A program made the position numbers and the translations under genes. 64,000 bases of DNA from Gordonia jinghuaiqii. GTDB taxonomy: Bacteria > Actinomycetota > Actinomycetes > Mycobacteriales > Mycobacteriaceae. The stretch spans positions 806,001 to 870,000 of the forward strand of contig NZ_CP059491.1 in assembly GCF_014041935.1 (NCBI RefSeq), written 5' to 3'. The notes under the pieces were generated by a model. The model was not told where the DNA came from. It searched no databases and was given only the letters and a program-made list of their open reading frames with translations. Positions 24,925 to 33,930 of this stretch are shown here, in pieces; the first letter of the stretch is position 1, and each line of letters opens with the position of its first letter.

Positions 24925-25118
24925 CGAAGTCCTCCCGATAGTGATCTGAGTCACGCTAACCGGCGGATTGAGACGATGTCGCGAATTCGTCGAAACCTCC
25001 TCCCGTCCGCGAGGGCGCGGTCCGCGGGGTCGGCGTCGCCGTTGTCGGCGGACCACCGGATTCGCGTGCGCGGCGAGGAGGCTACCGTTTGTCTGACAAC
25101 TCGAATCGGAGGTTCACT

Positions 25119-25964
25119 GTGCAACAGATCGGCGTCATCGGCGGAGGCACCATGGGAGCGGGCATCGCGGAGGTGTGCGCCAAAGCCGGCAGCGATGTCG
25201 TCATCGTCGAGGTCAAACAGGAGTTCGCCGACGCCGCGCGGTCACGGGTGGAGAAGTCCCTGGCCAAGGCTGTGAGCAGGAACAAGCTCGAGCAGGCCGA
25301 CGCCGACGCGGCACTCGGTCGTCTGCGGGTCACCACCGACTACGCCGACCTCGCCGACCGCGAACTCGTCATCGAGGCCGCACCCGAGATCGAGGAGCTC
25401 AAGCGGAAGATCTTCGCCGACCTCGAGGAGGCGACCGGCCCGAACACCATTCTCGCGACCAACACGTCGTCGATCCCGATCATCAAGGTCGCGACGGCCA
25501 CCACGACCCCCGAGCGGGTCGTGGGCGTCCACTTCTTCAACCCCGTGCCGGTGATGCCGCTCGTCGAGATCATCTCAACGCTGACCACCGCCCCCGAGAC
25601 CGCCGACGCGGTGACCGCCTACGTCAAGGACGCCCTGGGCAAGAATCCGGTCAACGCCGGTGACCGGTCGGGCTTCATCGTCAACGCGTTGCTCATCCCG
25701 TACCTGTGCCAGGCCATCCGTATGTACGACTCCGGATACGCCTCCGCGGAGGACATCGACACGGCGATGAAGGGCGGGTGCGGCTACCCGATGGGCCCAC
25801 TGACGCTGCTCGACACGATCGGTCTCGACGTGACGCTGTCAGCGGCGAATTCGCTGTACGAGGAGTTCGCCGAACCGCACCTCGCGCCGCCGGCCCTGCT
25901 GCGTCGCATGGTCGACGCCGGTCGCCTCGGCCGCAAGACCGGGCGCGGCTTCTACACCTATTGA
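25119..25964 (+). CDS. 3-hydroxybutyryl-CoA dehydrogenase
   Basis: 281 residues from the GTG at 25119, which has GGAGG 6 nt upstream; a TTG at 25089 is less likely. The N-terminal Rossmann motif is IGVIGGGTMGAGIAEVCAK. Catalytic His lies in VGVHFFNPVPVMPLVEII and the Asn further on in SGFIVNALLIPYLC. It is NAD(P)-dependent, interconverting 3-hydroxyacyl-CoA and acetoacetyl-CoA in fatty acid or PHB-type metabolism. It is a single-gene unit with a strong terminator. Confidence 0.93.
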   Translation: MQQIGVIGGGTMGAGIAEVCAKAGSDVVIVEVKQEFADAARSRVEKSLAKAVSRNKLEQADADAALGRLRVTTDYADLADRELVIEAAPEIEELKRKIFADLEEATGPNTILATNTSSIPIIKVATATTTPERVVGVHFFNPVPVMPLVEIISTLTTAPETADAVTAYVKDALGKNPVNAGDRSGFIVNALLIPYLCQAIRMYDSGYASAEDIDTAMKGGCGYPMGPLTLLDTIGLDVTLSAANSLYEEFAEPHLAPPALLRRMVDAGRLGRKTGRGFYTY

Positions 25965-25999
25965 TCCGCGTGCGCTGACCCGCTTGCGGGACGCATGTA

Positions 26000-26043
26000 C
26001 CGCTCCTCGGGGAACCTCCCCGGGGAGCGGATTGCGTCTTTTG
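26000..26043 (+). terminator. Strong terminator after hydroxybutyryl-CoA dehydrogenase
   Basis: A 14-bp stem with a 3-nt loop: CCGCTCC, a T-G wobble and CGGGGA pair with TCCCCG and GGAGCGG (26000-26030). It is followed by ATTGCGTCTTTT. It lies 35 bp downstream of the stop. Confidence 0.88.
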
Positions 26044-26113
26044 CCGACCGCGGCGGTTGGAAGCCACTAGCCTGAGACCCATCAGGCAACATTCGTTATC
26101 AGATGGGGTGGGG

Positions 26114-26968
26114 ATGACGCAGCGCGAGAACCGCATGTCGCGGGTGGAGATGGACAACCTGGACAGCAGCTTTTTCGCGCGGTCGCTGCTGTCGATGGGG
26201 CAGACGATGAGCACGACCAACGTCATCATGCAGCTCGCCAACCCCGCAGTCGGGTACGGCGTCGCGCGCAGCAAGGTCGAGAACGGGCGACTGGACCTGC
26301 ATCCGATCAAGCGCGCGCGGACCACCGCGTCGTACCTCGCCGTCGCGATGATGGGCAACGCCGACGACCGCCGCCGCTACCGGCAGGCCGTCAACGGTCA
26401 GCACGCACAGGTCCGCTCAGAACCGGACAGCCCGGTCGAGTACAACGCGATGAATCCGGAGCTCCAGCTGTGGGTCGCGGCCTGCCTGTACTTCGGCTGG
26501 GAGGACATCTACGAGCGTGTCCACGGGCCACTCGCCGGTCACGACCGGGAGCGGTTCTATCAGCAGGGCATGGTCTGCGGCACCACGCTGCAGATGCCCG
26601 CCGAGGCGTGGCCCGCGACCCGCGACGAGTTCACCGCGTATTGGGACGACCAGGTGTCGCGCATCGAGATCAGCGACGAGATCAGGGATTTTCTGCTCGA
26701 CATCGCCAATTTCGGCTATGCGCCCGAATGGGTCCAGGGGAAGTACGGGCCGGTCAAACTGCGACGAACCGTCGGCTATCTACCTCAGCCGTTCCGGGAC
26801 GCACTCCGCGTGGAGTGGACCGAGGAGGACCAGCGGTGGTTCGACGCCTACGTCGCGCAGCTCGTCGAGCAGGAACGACGCAAGCCACTGCGGTTGTCCC
26901 AGATCGGCTTTCGCCTGCTCCTGTGGGACGTCCGTCTGCGGAGCCGGCTGGGTCGTCCGCTCGTCTAA
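26114..26968 (+). CDS. MpaB/rubber-oxygenase-like (DUF2236) protein
   Basis: 284 residues from the ATG at 26114, preceded by GGGGTGGGG. It belongs to the DUF2236 group, which includes latex-clearing protein (Lcp) and the fungal MpaB oxygenase. Family features: an N-terminal helix with NVIMQLANPAVGYGVARSKVENG, then the helical YLAVAMMGNADDRRRYRQAVNGQHAQV, LQLWVAACLYFGWEDIYERVHGP and PAEAWPATRDEFTAYWDDQV. Candidate heme-axial His residues are in the GQHAQV and YERVHG segments. The substrate is unknown. It converges with the MFS gene, overlapping by 4 nt. Confidence 0.85.
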   Translation: MTQRENRMSRVEMDNLDSSFFARSLLSMGQTMSTTNVIMQLANPAVGYGVARSKVENGRLDLHPIKRARTTASYLAVAMMGNADDRRRYRQAVNGQHAQVRSEPDSPVEYNAMNPELQLWVAACLYFGWEDIYERVHGPLAGHDRERFYQQGMVCGTTLQMPAEAWPATRDEFTAYWDDQVSRIEISDEIRDFLLDIANFGYAPEWVQGKYGPVKLRRTVGYLPQPFRDALRVEWTEEDQRWFDAYVAQLVEQERRKPLRLSQIGFRLLLWDVRLRSRLGRPLV

Positions 26969-28260
26969 CGGGTCGCGGCAGTGCGGGCCTGGGTGTGGCG
27001 ATGCACCAGCAAGGCCATCAACGCCGCGACCAGACACGCGGCTGCCCCGACGGCGAGGCCGACACGGGCGCTGGTCGCTTCGATGATCGCGCCGATGATC
27101 GGGCCGCCGATCGGTGTCGACCCCATGAACGCGACCGACCACAACGCCATCACCCGGCCCCGCATCTGTGGGTCGGCGTTGAGTTGGAGGGTGGCGTTCC
27201 CCGTGGACATGAATGTGACGCTGAGCCAGCCCACCAGGAACAGGGCGCAGATGACCGTCGGCAGATTCGGGGCCAAGGCCGCCACCGCGAGCGTGACACC
27301 GAAACCGATGGCGGCCAGGGTGAGTGGGCGCAGGCCGGTGGTGCCGCGGGCGGCGACCACCAGCCCACCGAACACCGCACCGACCCCCATGGCCGACGTC
27401 ATGAAGCCCAATGCCTGGGGACCACCGTCGAAGACGAAATCCGCGGCCGCAGGCAACGTGACCGGGAAGTTGTAGGCGAAACACCCGACGAGCGCCATGG
27501 TGGCGAGCGGAATCCACAATGCGGGGTTGCCTCGCACGTATGTCAGCCCCTCGCGCAGCTGGCCTTTGGCGCGGGCGACCGGTGATTCCGGGGTGATCCG
27601 CGATGCATCGAGGGCTACGAGCGAGGCGATCACGGCGACAAAACTCAGGGCATTGATCGTGAAGCACCAGCCGGCGCCGACCAGCGTGAGGATGATGCCG
27701 GCCACGGCCGGACCGACGGCACGTGCCGCGTTCATCAGCACCGAGTTCAAGGTGACGGCGTTGCGGATGAGGTCCATGCCGACGATCTGATGGATGAAGG
27801 CCTGGCGGGCGGGTTGTTCGAATGCATGACCGAGGCCGAGGAGAACCGCGAGGATCCCCACGTGCCACACCTGCACCACACCGGCGAGGGTGATGGCGGC
27901 GAGTATCGCCGCCAGTAGTCCCATCATGGCCTGCACGGCGATCAGGAGGCGACGACGGTCGACGCGATCGGCGATCACTCCCGCGTACGGGCCGATGAGC
28001 AGCACCGGCAGGGCCTGCAGCGCGACGACCAGTCCGAGGACGGACGCCGATCCACTCAGTGACAACACCAGCCAGGCCTGTGCGGTGGCCTGCATCCACG
28101 ATCCGGTCATCGACACGGCCATGCCGCCGTAGTAGATCCGGTAATTGGCGTTGCGCAGCGACGCGAATGTGTCGCTGCGTCCGGGTCGGGAGGGGGTCGG
28201 TGACGGTCCTCGTTCCCGGGAGCCGGTGTCGCTGATCTCGGGAGTCCGGTCGTCGGTCAT
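26965..28260 (-). CDS. MFS transporter, EntS/DHA3-like
   Basis: 431 residues, twelve predicted helices. Motifs: NYRIYYGGMAVSMTGSWMQATAQAWLVLSL (TM1), PYAGVIADRVDRRRLLI (motif A) and ARQAFIHQIVGMDLIRNAVTLNS. This pattern is that of the DHA3/EntS-like exporters common beside siderophore and antibiotic genes, but none are nearby. The substrate is unknown. It is convergent with the MpaB-like gene and followed on the same strand by no near gene. Confidence 0.9.
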   Translation of the reverse strand: MTDDRTPEISDTGSRERGPSPTPSRPGRSDTFASLRNANYRIYYGGMAVSMTGSWMQATAQAWLVLSLSGSASVLGLVVALQALPVLLIGPYAGVIADRVDRRRLLIAVQAMMGLLAAILAAITLAGVVQVWHVGILAVLLGLGHAFEQPARQAFIHQIVGMDLIRNAVTLNSVLMNAARAVGPAVAGIILTLVGAGWCFTINALSFVAVIASLVALDASRITPESPVARAKGQLREGLTYVRGNPALWIPLATMALVGCFAYNFPVTLPAAADFVFDGGPQALGFMTSAMGVGAVFGGLVVAARGTTGLRPLTLAAIGFGVTLAVAALAPNLPTVICALFLVGWLSVTFMSTGNATLQLNADPQMRGRVMALWSVAFMGSTPIGGPIIGAIIEATSARVGLAVGAAACLVAALMALLVHRHTQARTAATR

Positions 28261-28287
28261 CGACGACCATGTTAGGCGGGTGGCGTC

Positions 28288-29181
28288 TCAGGCCTGCCGG
28301 AGGTCGAGCCGATCGGACTGCTCGCGGAGCACCTCGTCGAGCACAGCCATCAGTTCCAGGGGTTGCTCGAGCGGGATGTGATGGCCGGCGTCGGATAACT
28401 CGACGATCCGTGGCGGGGCGTCGAGGTCGGCTCCGAGCTGCCGCGCCATCTCGGCCGTCATCACACCGTGTTCGCCGTACACCACCGACAGCCGGCAGGT
28501 GCGGGGCGGGCGGGGTGGGAGGTCGACGATCTCGTCGGCGAAGCCGCGGTCGAACTTCCACCGCCACCCGTGCTCGTCGCGGACGACCGAGTGCTCGGCC
28601 ACGTGGTCTTTCGCGTACCCGAGACTCGCATGGTCGGGGACGAGGCGATATCGCTGAAGTGCCGCCTCCTTCGACGGGTAGTGCTTGTCTGCGCGGGAGA
28701 TCCCGTCGCGGTGGTTGCGCTGGATCTCGTCGAGGCCGGCGGCGTCGACGATGTGGGAATCGACGACCATCAGGTCGCCGACGAGGCCTGGGTGGTCGAG
28801 CGACGCCCGGATGCCGGCGAGGCCACCGAGGCTGTGTCCGACGAGAACTGCGTTCTCCTGCGCGCGGCCGGCGGCAGCGACCGCGGCGATCTCGTCCGCC
28901 CACGCCGCCAGGCTGTAGGACGTCCGCCAGCCGCTGTCGCCGTGGCCCGACAGGTCGAGAGCGACGACCCGGCGGACGGGTGCGAAGCGGGGCGCGATGT
29001 GATCCCACCAGCCGGAGTGCGCGGCTCCGCCGTGCACGAGGAGAAGGCCGGGTGCGCCGGGTTCACCCCAGCAGCGGTAGGTGATGCGGGCTCCGTCGAC
29101 CGTGACCGAGGCGAAGTCGGGCGGCGTGGCCACTGCATCGCGGAACCATTCCGGTGCATCGGCGGTGGTGTTCGCGGTCAT
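28288..29181 (-). CDS. Alpha/beta hydrolase
   Basis: 297 residues from the ATG at 29181; a TTG 18 bp upstream is possible. The nucleophile elbow is VLVGHSLGGLAG (Ser), the oxyanion motif LLVHGGAAHSGWW, and the catalytic His is in SDAGHHIPLEQP. The acid is probably in VVYGEHGVMTAEMARQ or VVDSHIVDA. The cap region is short. Substrate unknown; the 27-nt gap to the MFS gene upstream in transcription order makes co-transcription with it likely. Confidence 0.9.
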   Translation of the reverse strand: MTANTTADAPEWFRDAVATPPDFASVTVDGARITYRCWGEPGAPGLLLVHGGAAHSGWWDHIAPRFAPVRRVVALDLSGHGDSGWRTSYSLAAWADEIAAVAAAGRAQENAVLVGHSLGGLAGIRASLDHPGLVGDLMVVDSHIVDAAGLDEIQRNHRDGISRADKHYPSKEAALQRYRLVPDHASLGYAKDHVAEHSVVRDEHGWRWKFDRGFADEIVDLPPRPPRTCRLSVVYGEHGVMTAEMARQLGADLDAPPRIVELSDAGHHIPLEQPLELMAVLDEVLREQSDRLDLRQA

Positions 29182-29298
29182 CGGCGCTGTGGTTTCCAAT
29201 CGGTGAGATCAATACAGACATTCAACCAACTACAGTAGTGTCAGCGGCGCGGCAGGCGGGCGTCGTGCCGGTGAGCAGCACAAACGGGATGGAGTGCG

Positions 29299-29991
29299 AT
29301 GACGGGGACAGTGATCGTGTCGGGTGGAACCGGCGGACTCGGGTCCGCGGTCACCGCGAAGCTGCTCGACGACGGGTGGCGCGTGGTGGTGCCGTGGGTC
29401 GCCGAAGACGAGCTGACCCGCCTGCCGGACTCCGACCGGCTCGTCACCCTGCGTGCCGACCTCTTCGACGAGGAGTCGGTCGGTGAGGTGGTGGCCGCGG
29501 CGGCGTCCGACGCGGCCGCCCCGGTGACCGCGGTCGTCAACCTGGTGGGCGGATTCGCGATGGGGGAGCGTGTCGACGCCACCCCGATCGCCGAGTTCGA
29601 GCGGTTGCTGCAACTCAATCTCCGGCCCCTGTATCTGCTGTCCGCCGCGGCGATACCGACACTCATCGAGTCCGGTGGCGGTTCGATCGTCGGGGTGTCG
29701 GCGAAGGCGGCGTTCGCGCCCTTCTCCGGCGCGGCCGGGTACATCACCTCGAAAGCCGCTGTGTGGGCGTTCATCAGCGCGCTCGCCGCCGAGTACAAGG
29801 GGGACGGCATCAGGGCCAACGCGATCCTGCCGTCGGTGATCGACACCCCGGGCAACCGCGAGAGTCAGCCGGACTCGTCGCGTTCGGGCTGGGTGTCGCC
29901 GGAAACCATCGCGCAGACGATCGCCTTCCTGGTCTCCGACGCCTCGAGTGCGGTGACCGGCGCGCAGGTCCCGGTGCCCGGCGTCGGCTGA
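29299..29991 (+). CDS. Short-chain dehydrogenase/reductase
   Basis: 230 residues, classical SDR. Cofactor loop SGGTGGLGSAVTAKLLD, NAG-like AVVNLVGGFAMGE (here NLVGG), catalytic Ser in GVSAKAA and the Tyr-xxx-Lys of AGYITSKAAVWAFISALA. An 'SYGG..NAILPSVIDTPGN' type C-terminus follows. Which NAD(P) is used is uncertain: the loop after beta2 reads ADLFDEE. No substrate can be named. It is not tightly linked to its neighbours. Confidence 0.9.
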   Translation: MTGTVIVSGGTGGLGSAVTAKLLDDGWRVVVPWVAEDELTRLPDSDRLVTLRADLFDEESVGEVVAAAASDAAAPVTAVVNLVGGFAMGERVDATPIAEFERLLQLNLRPLYLLSAAAIPTLIESGGGSIVGVSAKAAFAPFSGAAGYITSKAAVWAFISALAAEYKGDGIRANAILPSVIDTPGNRESQPDSSRSGWVSPETIAQTIAFLVSDASSAVTGAQVPVPGVG

Positions 29992-29995
29992 GAGT

Positions 29996-31393
29996 TCACC
30001 GCCGGTAGGTGATGCGGCCGCCGATCATCGTGCAGCGCACCGACTCCGATCCGGTGTCCAACGCCTTCTGCAGCGGTCTGTCGAGCAGTACGACATCGGC
30101 GGGGCGTCCCGGGGTCACGGTGCGCGGCGCCGATCCGGGTGCGTCCAACGGCGCGAGACAGCGCTCCAGAGCGGTTGCCCGATCGATCCGTTCGGCACGC
30201 CCCGCGACGCGCCCGCCGGGGGTCATCCGGGTCGCCGCGGCGGCGATCACCGTCCACGGGTCGAGCGGCCCGTATGGGGCGTCACTCGACAGTGTCAGTG
30301 GAACTCGCTGCCGCACAAGTGATCCGCAGCGGTAGAGGTCCGGCACATCGGATGCGGAGAGACGGTCGAGGAAGTCGTCGCCGCGATCGGTGAGAAAGCC
30401 GGGCTGGGTGATCACGGGCAGCCGGCGTCTGCTCAGCTCGTTCACCGTCTCCGGCGCGATGATCGCGCCGTGTTCGACGCGGTCGTCAGGGTGGGCGCCC
30501 ACCTCGTCGATGGCGGCGAGCAGCAGGAGCAGCGACTCGCGCGTCACGCAATGGACGGCGACCCCGCGCCCGCGGTCGTGTACCGCACGAATTCGGTCAC
30601 ACAACCACGGGAAATCGGGGAGGCCTGAATCGGCCAGCACGATCTTGTACGGCCCCACCGTCACCGTCGGCGGTAGGTCCGTGACGGTGTCCGGCCCGAC
30701 GCCGAGGAGGTGGAGGCGCTGGGGCACATCGCCGTTGCGATGCGCGGCGACGAGGTGGTCCAGGGTGTCCCCGGGAAGATCGGGCGTGGCGTCGGTGACG
30801 CCGGTGATCCCGAACCGCGCCAGGGTCTCGCCGACCGGCCTCAGATCGGGTGGGTGCCCGTCACCGACGCGCGATCGCAGCCAGGTGTCGGCACGCCACA
30901 CCCGGCCGGTGGGTTTGCCCGCGGCGTCGCGCTCGATGCCGGGATGGTCGCCCGACGCCAGGCCCGCCGCGTCGACCGCCGCGGAGTTGAGAAACCATAC
31001 CGCCCCGCTGCGATGCTGGAGCCGAACGGGACGGCGACCGTGGAGCCGATCGAGGGCAACCGAATCGAGCAGCCCGGCAACCGTTTCCACGTATCCGATA
31101 CCGCGAATCCAGCCCGAATCGCGGGTGGGGGCCGTATCCAGTGCGGCGGCGAGCTCATCCGGACTCGTGACATGCGGTGGGCCGCACCGCACCGACGCCG
31201 ACGCGGCCGCGAGCGCATGCAGGTGGAGATGGTGGTCGTGGAGGCCGGGGATCAGTGCACCGCCGGCCCCGTCGATGACCGCGGCGTCCCGCGACCGCAG
31301 CGACTCGCCGACGGCGCTGATGATCCCGTCGTCGACGGCGACATCCCGGATGCCCTCGGGCAGAGACACCTCGCGAAACACCAGGCGGGTCAC
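29996..31393 (-). CDS. Amidohydrolase-family protein (YtcJ-like)
   Basis: 465 residues, metal-dependent amidohydrolase superfamily. The metal ligands are HDHHLHLHALAA (His-x-His), a candidate carboxylated or bridging region PYKIVLADSG (Lys), VAVHCVTRES (His), RVEHGAII (His) and SSDAPYGPLDP (Asp). A YtcJ-like small beta-sandwich flanks both ends. Activities in this group include hydrolysis of exocyclic amides and lactams. The start overlaps the CoA transferase stop by 4 nt (ATGA), so they form an operon. Confidence 0.85.
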   Translation of the reverse strand: MTRLVFREVSLPEGIRDVAVDDGIISAVGESLRSRDAAVIDGAGGALIPGLHDHHLHLHALAAASASVRCGPPHVTSPDELAAALDTAPTRDSGWIRGIGYVETVAGLLDSVALDRLHGRRPVRLQHRSGAVWFLNSAAVDAAGLASGDHPGIERDAAGKPTGRVWRADTWLRSRVGDGHPPDLRPVGETLARFGITGVTDATPDLPGDTLDHLVAAHRNGDVPQRLHLLGVGPDTVTDLPPTVTVGPYKIVLADSGLPDFPWLCDRIRAVHDRGRGVAVHCVTRESLLLLLAAIDEVGAHPDDRVEHGAIIAPETVNELSRRRLPVITQPGFLTDRGDDFLDRLSASDVPDLYRCGSLVRQRVPLTLSSDAPYGPLDPWTVIAAAATRMTPGGRVAGRAERIDRATALERCLAPLDAPGSAPRTVTPGRPADVVLLDRPLQKALDTGSESVRCTMIGGRITYRR

Positions 31394-32631
31394 CGGGACA
31401 TCCCCAGCCCCGCGAGCACCGCCGAGGTGTCGCGCCCCGGCGGCGGGGCGTCGGAGGTCGGGAGCCGTAGCGTGGGACGCGCCAGTTCGATCGGCCCGGA
31501 ATCGTAGTCGGAGTGGGTGATCCAGCGGTGTCCGTCTCGACGAGCCGTGGGTGCGGGTTCATCGTCGAGGGTCGCGGCCACCGTCGCGCGCATCGACACG
31601 TCCCACAGTGCGCCGGCTGATCCGGTCTCACACATCGCGAGAGCCGCGGCGGTCAGCCCGGACAGCGGATCGGCGATCGCGTCTCCGACGAACATCGGCC
31701 CGGCGACATCTTCGGCGACCAGTCCCGCCGAGGCGGCGACGTCGTCACCGAAACCGATGCGGTCAGAACCGCGACCCGCGGCGGTGATGGAGACCCAGGT
31801 GGTGCCGCCTGCCACGAATTCCGCACTGTCCAGCCCGAATCCGCGCAGGGCCCGCGGGCGTGACGCCTCGATCACGATGTCGGCGGCCTCGACGAGACGG
31901 TGTAGCGCAGCGCGTTCGGCGGGCACCGCAGGATCCAGGACCACCGACTCGTGCCCCCCGTGGAGCAGTCGGTAGAAGTCGGCGTTCCCGCGGCGGGCGC
32001 CGTCGAGGCGTTGCGGTGTCTCGACCTTGACCACCCGTGCACCGGCCAGGCCGAGGAGATGGGCGCAGAGCGGGCCGGCCCACAGCGCACTGAAGTCGAC
32101 GACGAGCATGCCCTCGACCGATCGGGGGGTTCCGCGCGGCAGCAATGCACCCTGTGCGGCCGCGGGGACGTCGCCGGCGGCGGCGACACCACCGCCGGCG
32201 ACGCCCAGCAACCTCGCGCGTTCGTCGAACTCGGCACGGGAGTGTCCGCCCACCCAGTCCTCGAGCGCCGGCCACGGGTCGTCACCGACCGTGCGCTGCG
32301 CCAGGGCGCCCAGCAGGGCGGGGTCGTCGGGCCGGGCACAACTCACCGCGACCCACCCGTCGGCGGCCGGCAGCAGACGACCGGACCCGCCCGGGGAGAT
32401 GACGCCGCTGCGACGGTGCCCGGTGTGCGCCGCCCGCTCCCCCAGAAGCGCGGCGCCGTCGACCCGCACGGCGCCGTCGGCGGCCAGGTGTATCCAGTCG
32501 GCGAGTTCGCGGGCCCGCACAGCTGCGGTGCCGGGCGGGATGAGAGGCGGCCCGTCGGGCCTACCGGTGAGGTGGGGAATCCCGCTGTCCGCCCAGGCGC
32601 GCACCGGGTCACGGGACGCGTCGCTGGGCAC
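31390..32631 (-). CDS. CaiB/BaiF-like CoA transferase with rearranged halves
   Basis: 413 residues from the GTG at 32631. Unlike normal family III transferases, the small-domain signature (DGWVAVSCARPDD... PALEDWVGGHSRAEFDERARLLGVAGG) comes first, at about residues 95-170. It is followed by the Rossmann-like half that normally comes first: MLVVDFSALWAGPLCAHLLGLAGARVVKVE, then NADFYRLLHGGHESVVLD and VEAADIVIEASRPRALRGFGLD. The usual catalytic Asp context is not obvious. This looks like circular permutation, or the middle of a tandem-fused transferase. Coupled to the amidohydrolase (ATGA). Confidence 0.78.
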   Translation of the reverse strand: MPSDASRDPVRAWADSGIPHLTGRPDGPPLIPPGTAAVRARELADWIHLAADGAVRVDGAALLGERAAHTGHRRSGVISPGGSGRLLPAADGWVAVSCARPDDPALLGALAQRTVGDDPWPALEDWVGGHSRAEFDERARLLGVAGGGVAAAGDVPAAAQGALLPRGTPRSVEGMLVVDFSALWAGPLCAHLLGLAGARVVKVETPQRLDGARRGNADFYRLLHGGHESVVLDPAVPAERAALHRLVEAADIVIEASRPRALRGFGLDSAEFVAGGTTWVSITAAGRGSDRIGFGDDVAASAGLVAEDVAGPMFVGDAIADPLSGLTAAALAMCETGSAGALWDVSMRATVAATLDDEPAPTARRDGHRWITHSDYDSGPIELARPTLRLPTSDAPPPGRDTSAVLAGLGMSR

Positions 32632-32679
32632 GGGCGAAATGCTACCGTCCGCTCCGACACGCTCAGGAGGTTCACCGCC

Positions 32680-33780
32680 ATGGACACGCGCCGCATCTCG
32701 ATCGCCGAACTGGCCGATGCCCCGGTCATCTCCGGAGGCGACCTGCTCGGCGACCATGCGGTGATCGCCCGGCCCGTGACCCTCGTGGACCTCGACACCG
32801 GCGCGGCGTCGACCGCCGCGGACATCGCCCGAGCCGCCGGCCGTGCATCGGCGTCGGACACCATCCTGGTCGGGTGTGCTCGCAGCCCGATCCAGGGCGC
32901 GCTGACCCCCCTGCTGGAGGCTCTCGACGTCGCCTACGCCCCGGCAGCCGGACATCGGGCCGTGGTCGGGGTCTCGGCCGACGATGTGGACGCCTCGGTG
33001 GCCGCCTTCGTCGAGGCAGCCGCGCGGTGCCCGCAGGCCTCCCTGGTGGCAGCCCAGGTGCTGCGGGTCGCCGAGCCGCTCGACCCGGTACCCGCGATCG
33101 ATGTCGAATCCCTGGCGTACTCGACGTTGCAGGGCGGCGCCGAGTTCGGCCGGTGGCTCGACGAACGTCGCGCCAAGGGGCGGTCCCTCCCGCCGCCGCC
33201 CGCAGCCGACCCCGTCCTCCTCGAGCGGGGTCTCAGCGACAAAGACGGGGTCGGGAGCGTCCGGGACACCTTGCGCATCACCCTGAACCGTCCGGAGCGG
33301 CGCAACGCCTACGGGACGGCATTGCGCGATGCCCTCGTCGAGGCACTCAGGATCGCGATCCTCGACGACACCGTCGACCACGTCATCCTCGCCGGCGCCG
33401 GCGCCTCGTTCTGCGCCGGCGGTGACCTCGACGAGTTCGGTCACATGCCCGACGCGGCGACCGCTCACCTCATCCGCACGCGCGGCGGTGCCGGTCGGCT
33501 GGTCGCGGCGATGTCCGATCGCATCGAGGCCCGGCTGCACGGCCACTGCGTGGGTGCCGGGATCGAGATCCCTGCCTTCGCGGGTCATGTTGTCGCGGAG
33601 GCGAACACACGAATCCGGCTGCCCGAGGTGTCGATGGGGCTGATCCCGGGGGCCGGCGGCACGGTGAGCGTTCCGCGACGAATCGGCCGGTGGCGGGCCC
33701 TGCATCTGTTCGTGACCGGTGCCGAGATCGATGCGACGCAGGCGCTGTCGTGGGGGCTCGTCGACGCGATCGGGGGTTGA
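32680..33780 (+). CDS. Two-part enoyl-CoA hydratase-like protein
   Basis: 366 residues from the ATG at 32680 after AGGAGG. Residues about 200-366 are a crotonase domain: LRITLNRPERRNAYGTALRDALVEAL, ILAGAGASFCAGGDLDEFG and LHGHCVGAGIEIPAFAGHVV, with MGLIPGAGGTVSVPRRIGR. The first ~190 residues (ISIAELADAPVISGGDLLGDHAV) are not crotonase-like at the start; an Ala-rich helical part (ASVAAFVEAAARCPQASLVAAQVL) may be a degenerate crotonase tail. It is divergent from the rearranged CoA transferase, 48 bp apart, so both may act on one CoA-ester pathway. Confidence 0.82.
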   Translation: MDTRRISIAELADAPVISGGDLLGDHAVIARPVTLVDLDTGAASTAADIARAAGRASASDTILVGCARSPIQGALTPLLEALDVAYAPAAGHRAVVGVSADDVDASVAAFVEAAARCPQASLVAAQVLRVAEPLDPVPAIDVESLAYSTLQGGAEFGRWLDERRAKGRSLPPPPAADPVLLERGLSDKDGVGSVRDTLRITLNRPERRNAYGTALRDALVEALRIAILDDTVDHVILAGAGASFCAGGDLDEFGHMPDAATAHLIRTRGGAGRLVAAMSDRIEARLHGHCVGAGIEIPAFAGHVVAEANTRIRLPEVSMGLIPGAGGTVSVPRRIGRWRALHLFVTGAEIDATQALSWGLVDAIGG

Positions 33781-33930
33781 CGGGCGAGGCGCGGGGAAAC
33801 GGACCTGTCTCATCCAGTTAACTCATTTCGACCATTCGAGGCGTTCCGAGTCTCTACGATCACACCTGAGCTGCGACGCCCCGCGCGTTGCGCAGCGATC
33901 GTCGTGTCGTCGAGTGAGGGGTAGTGGTCC

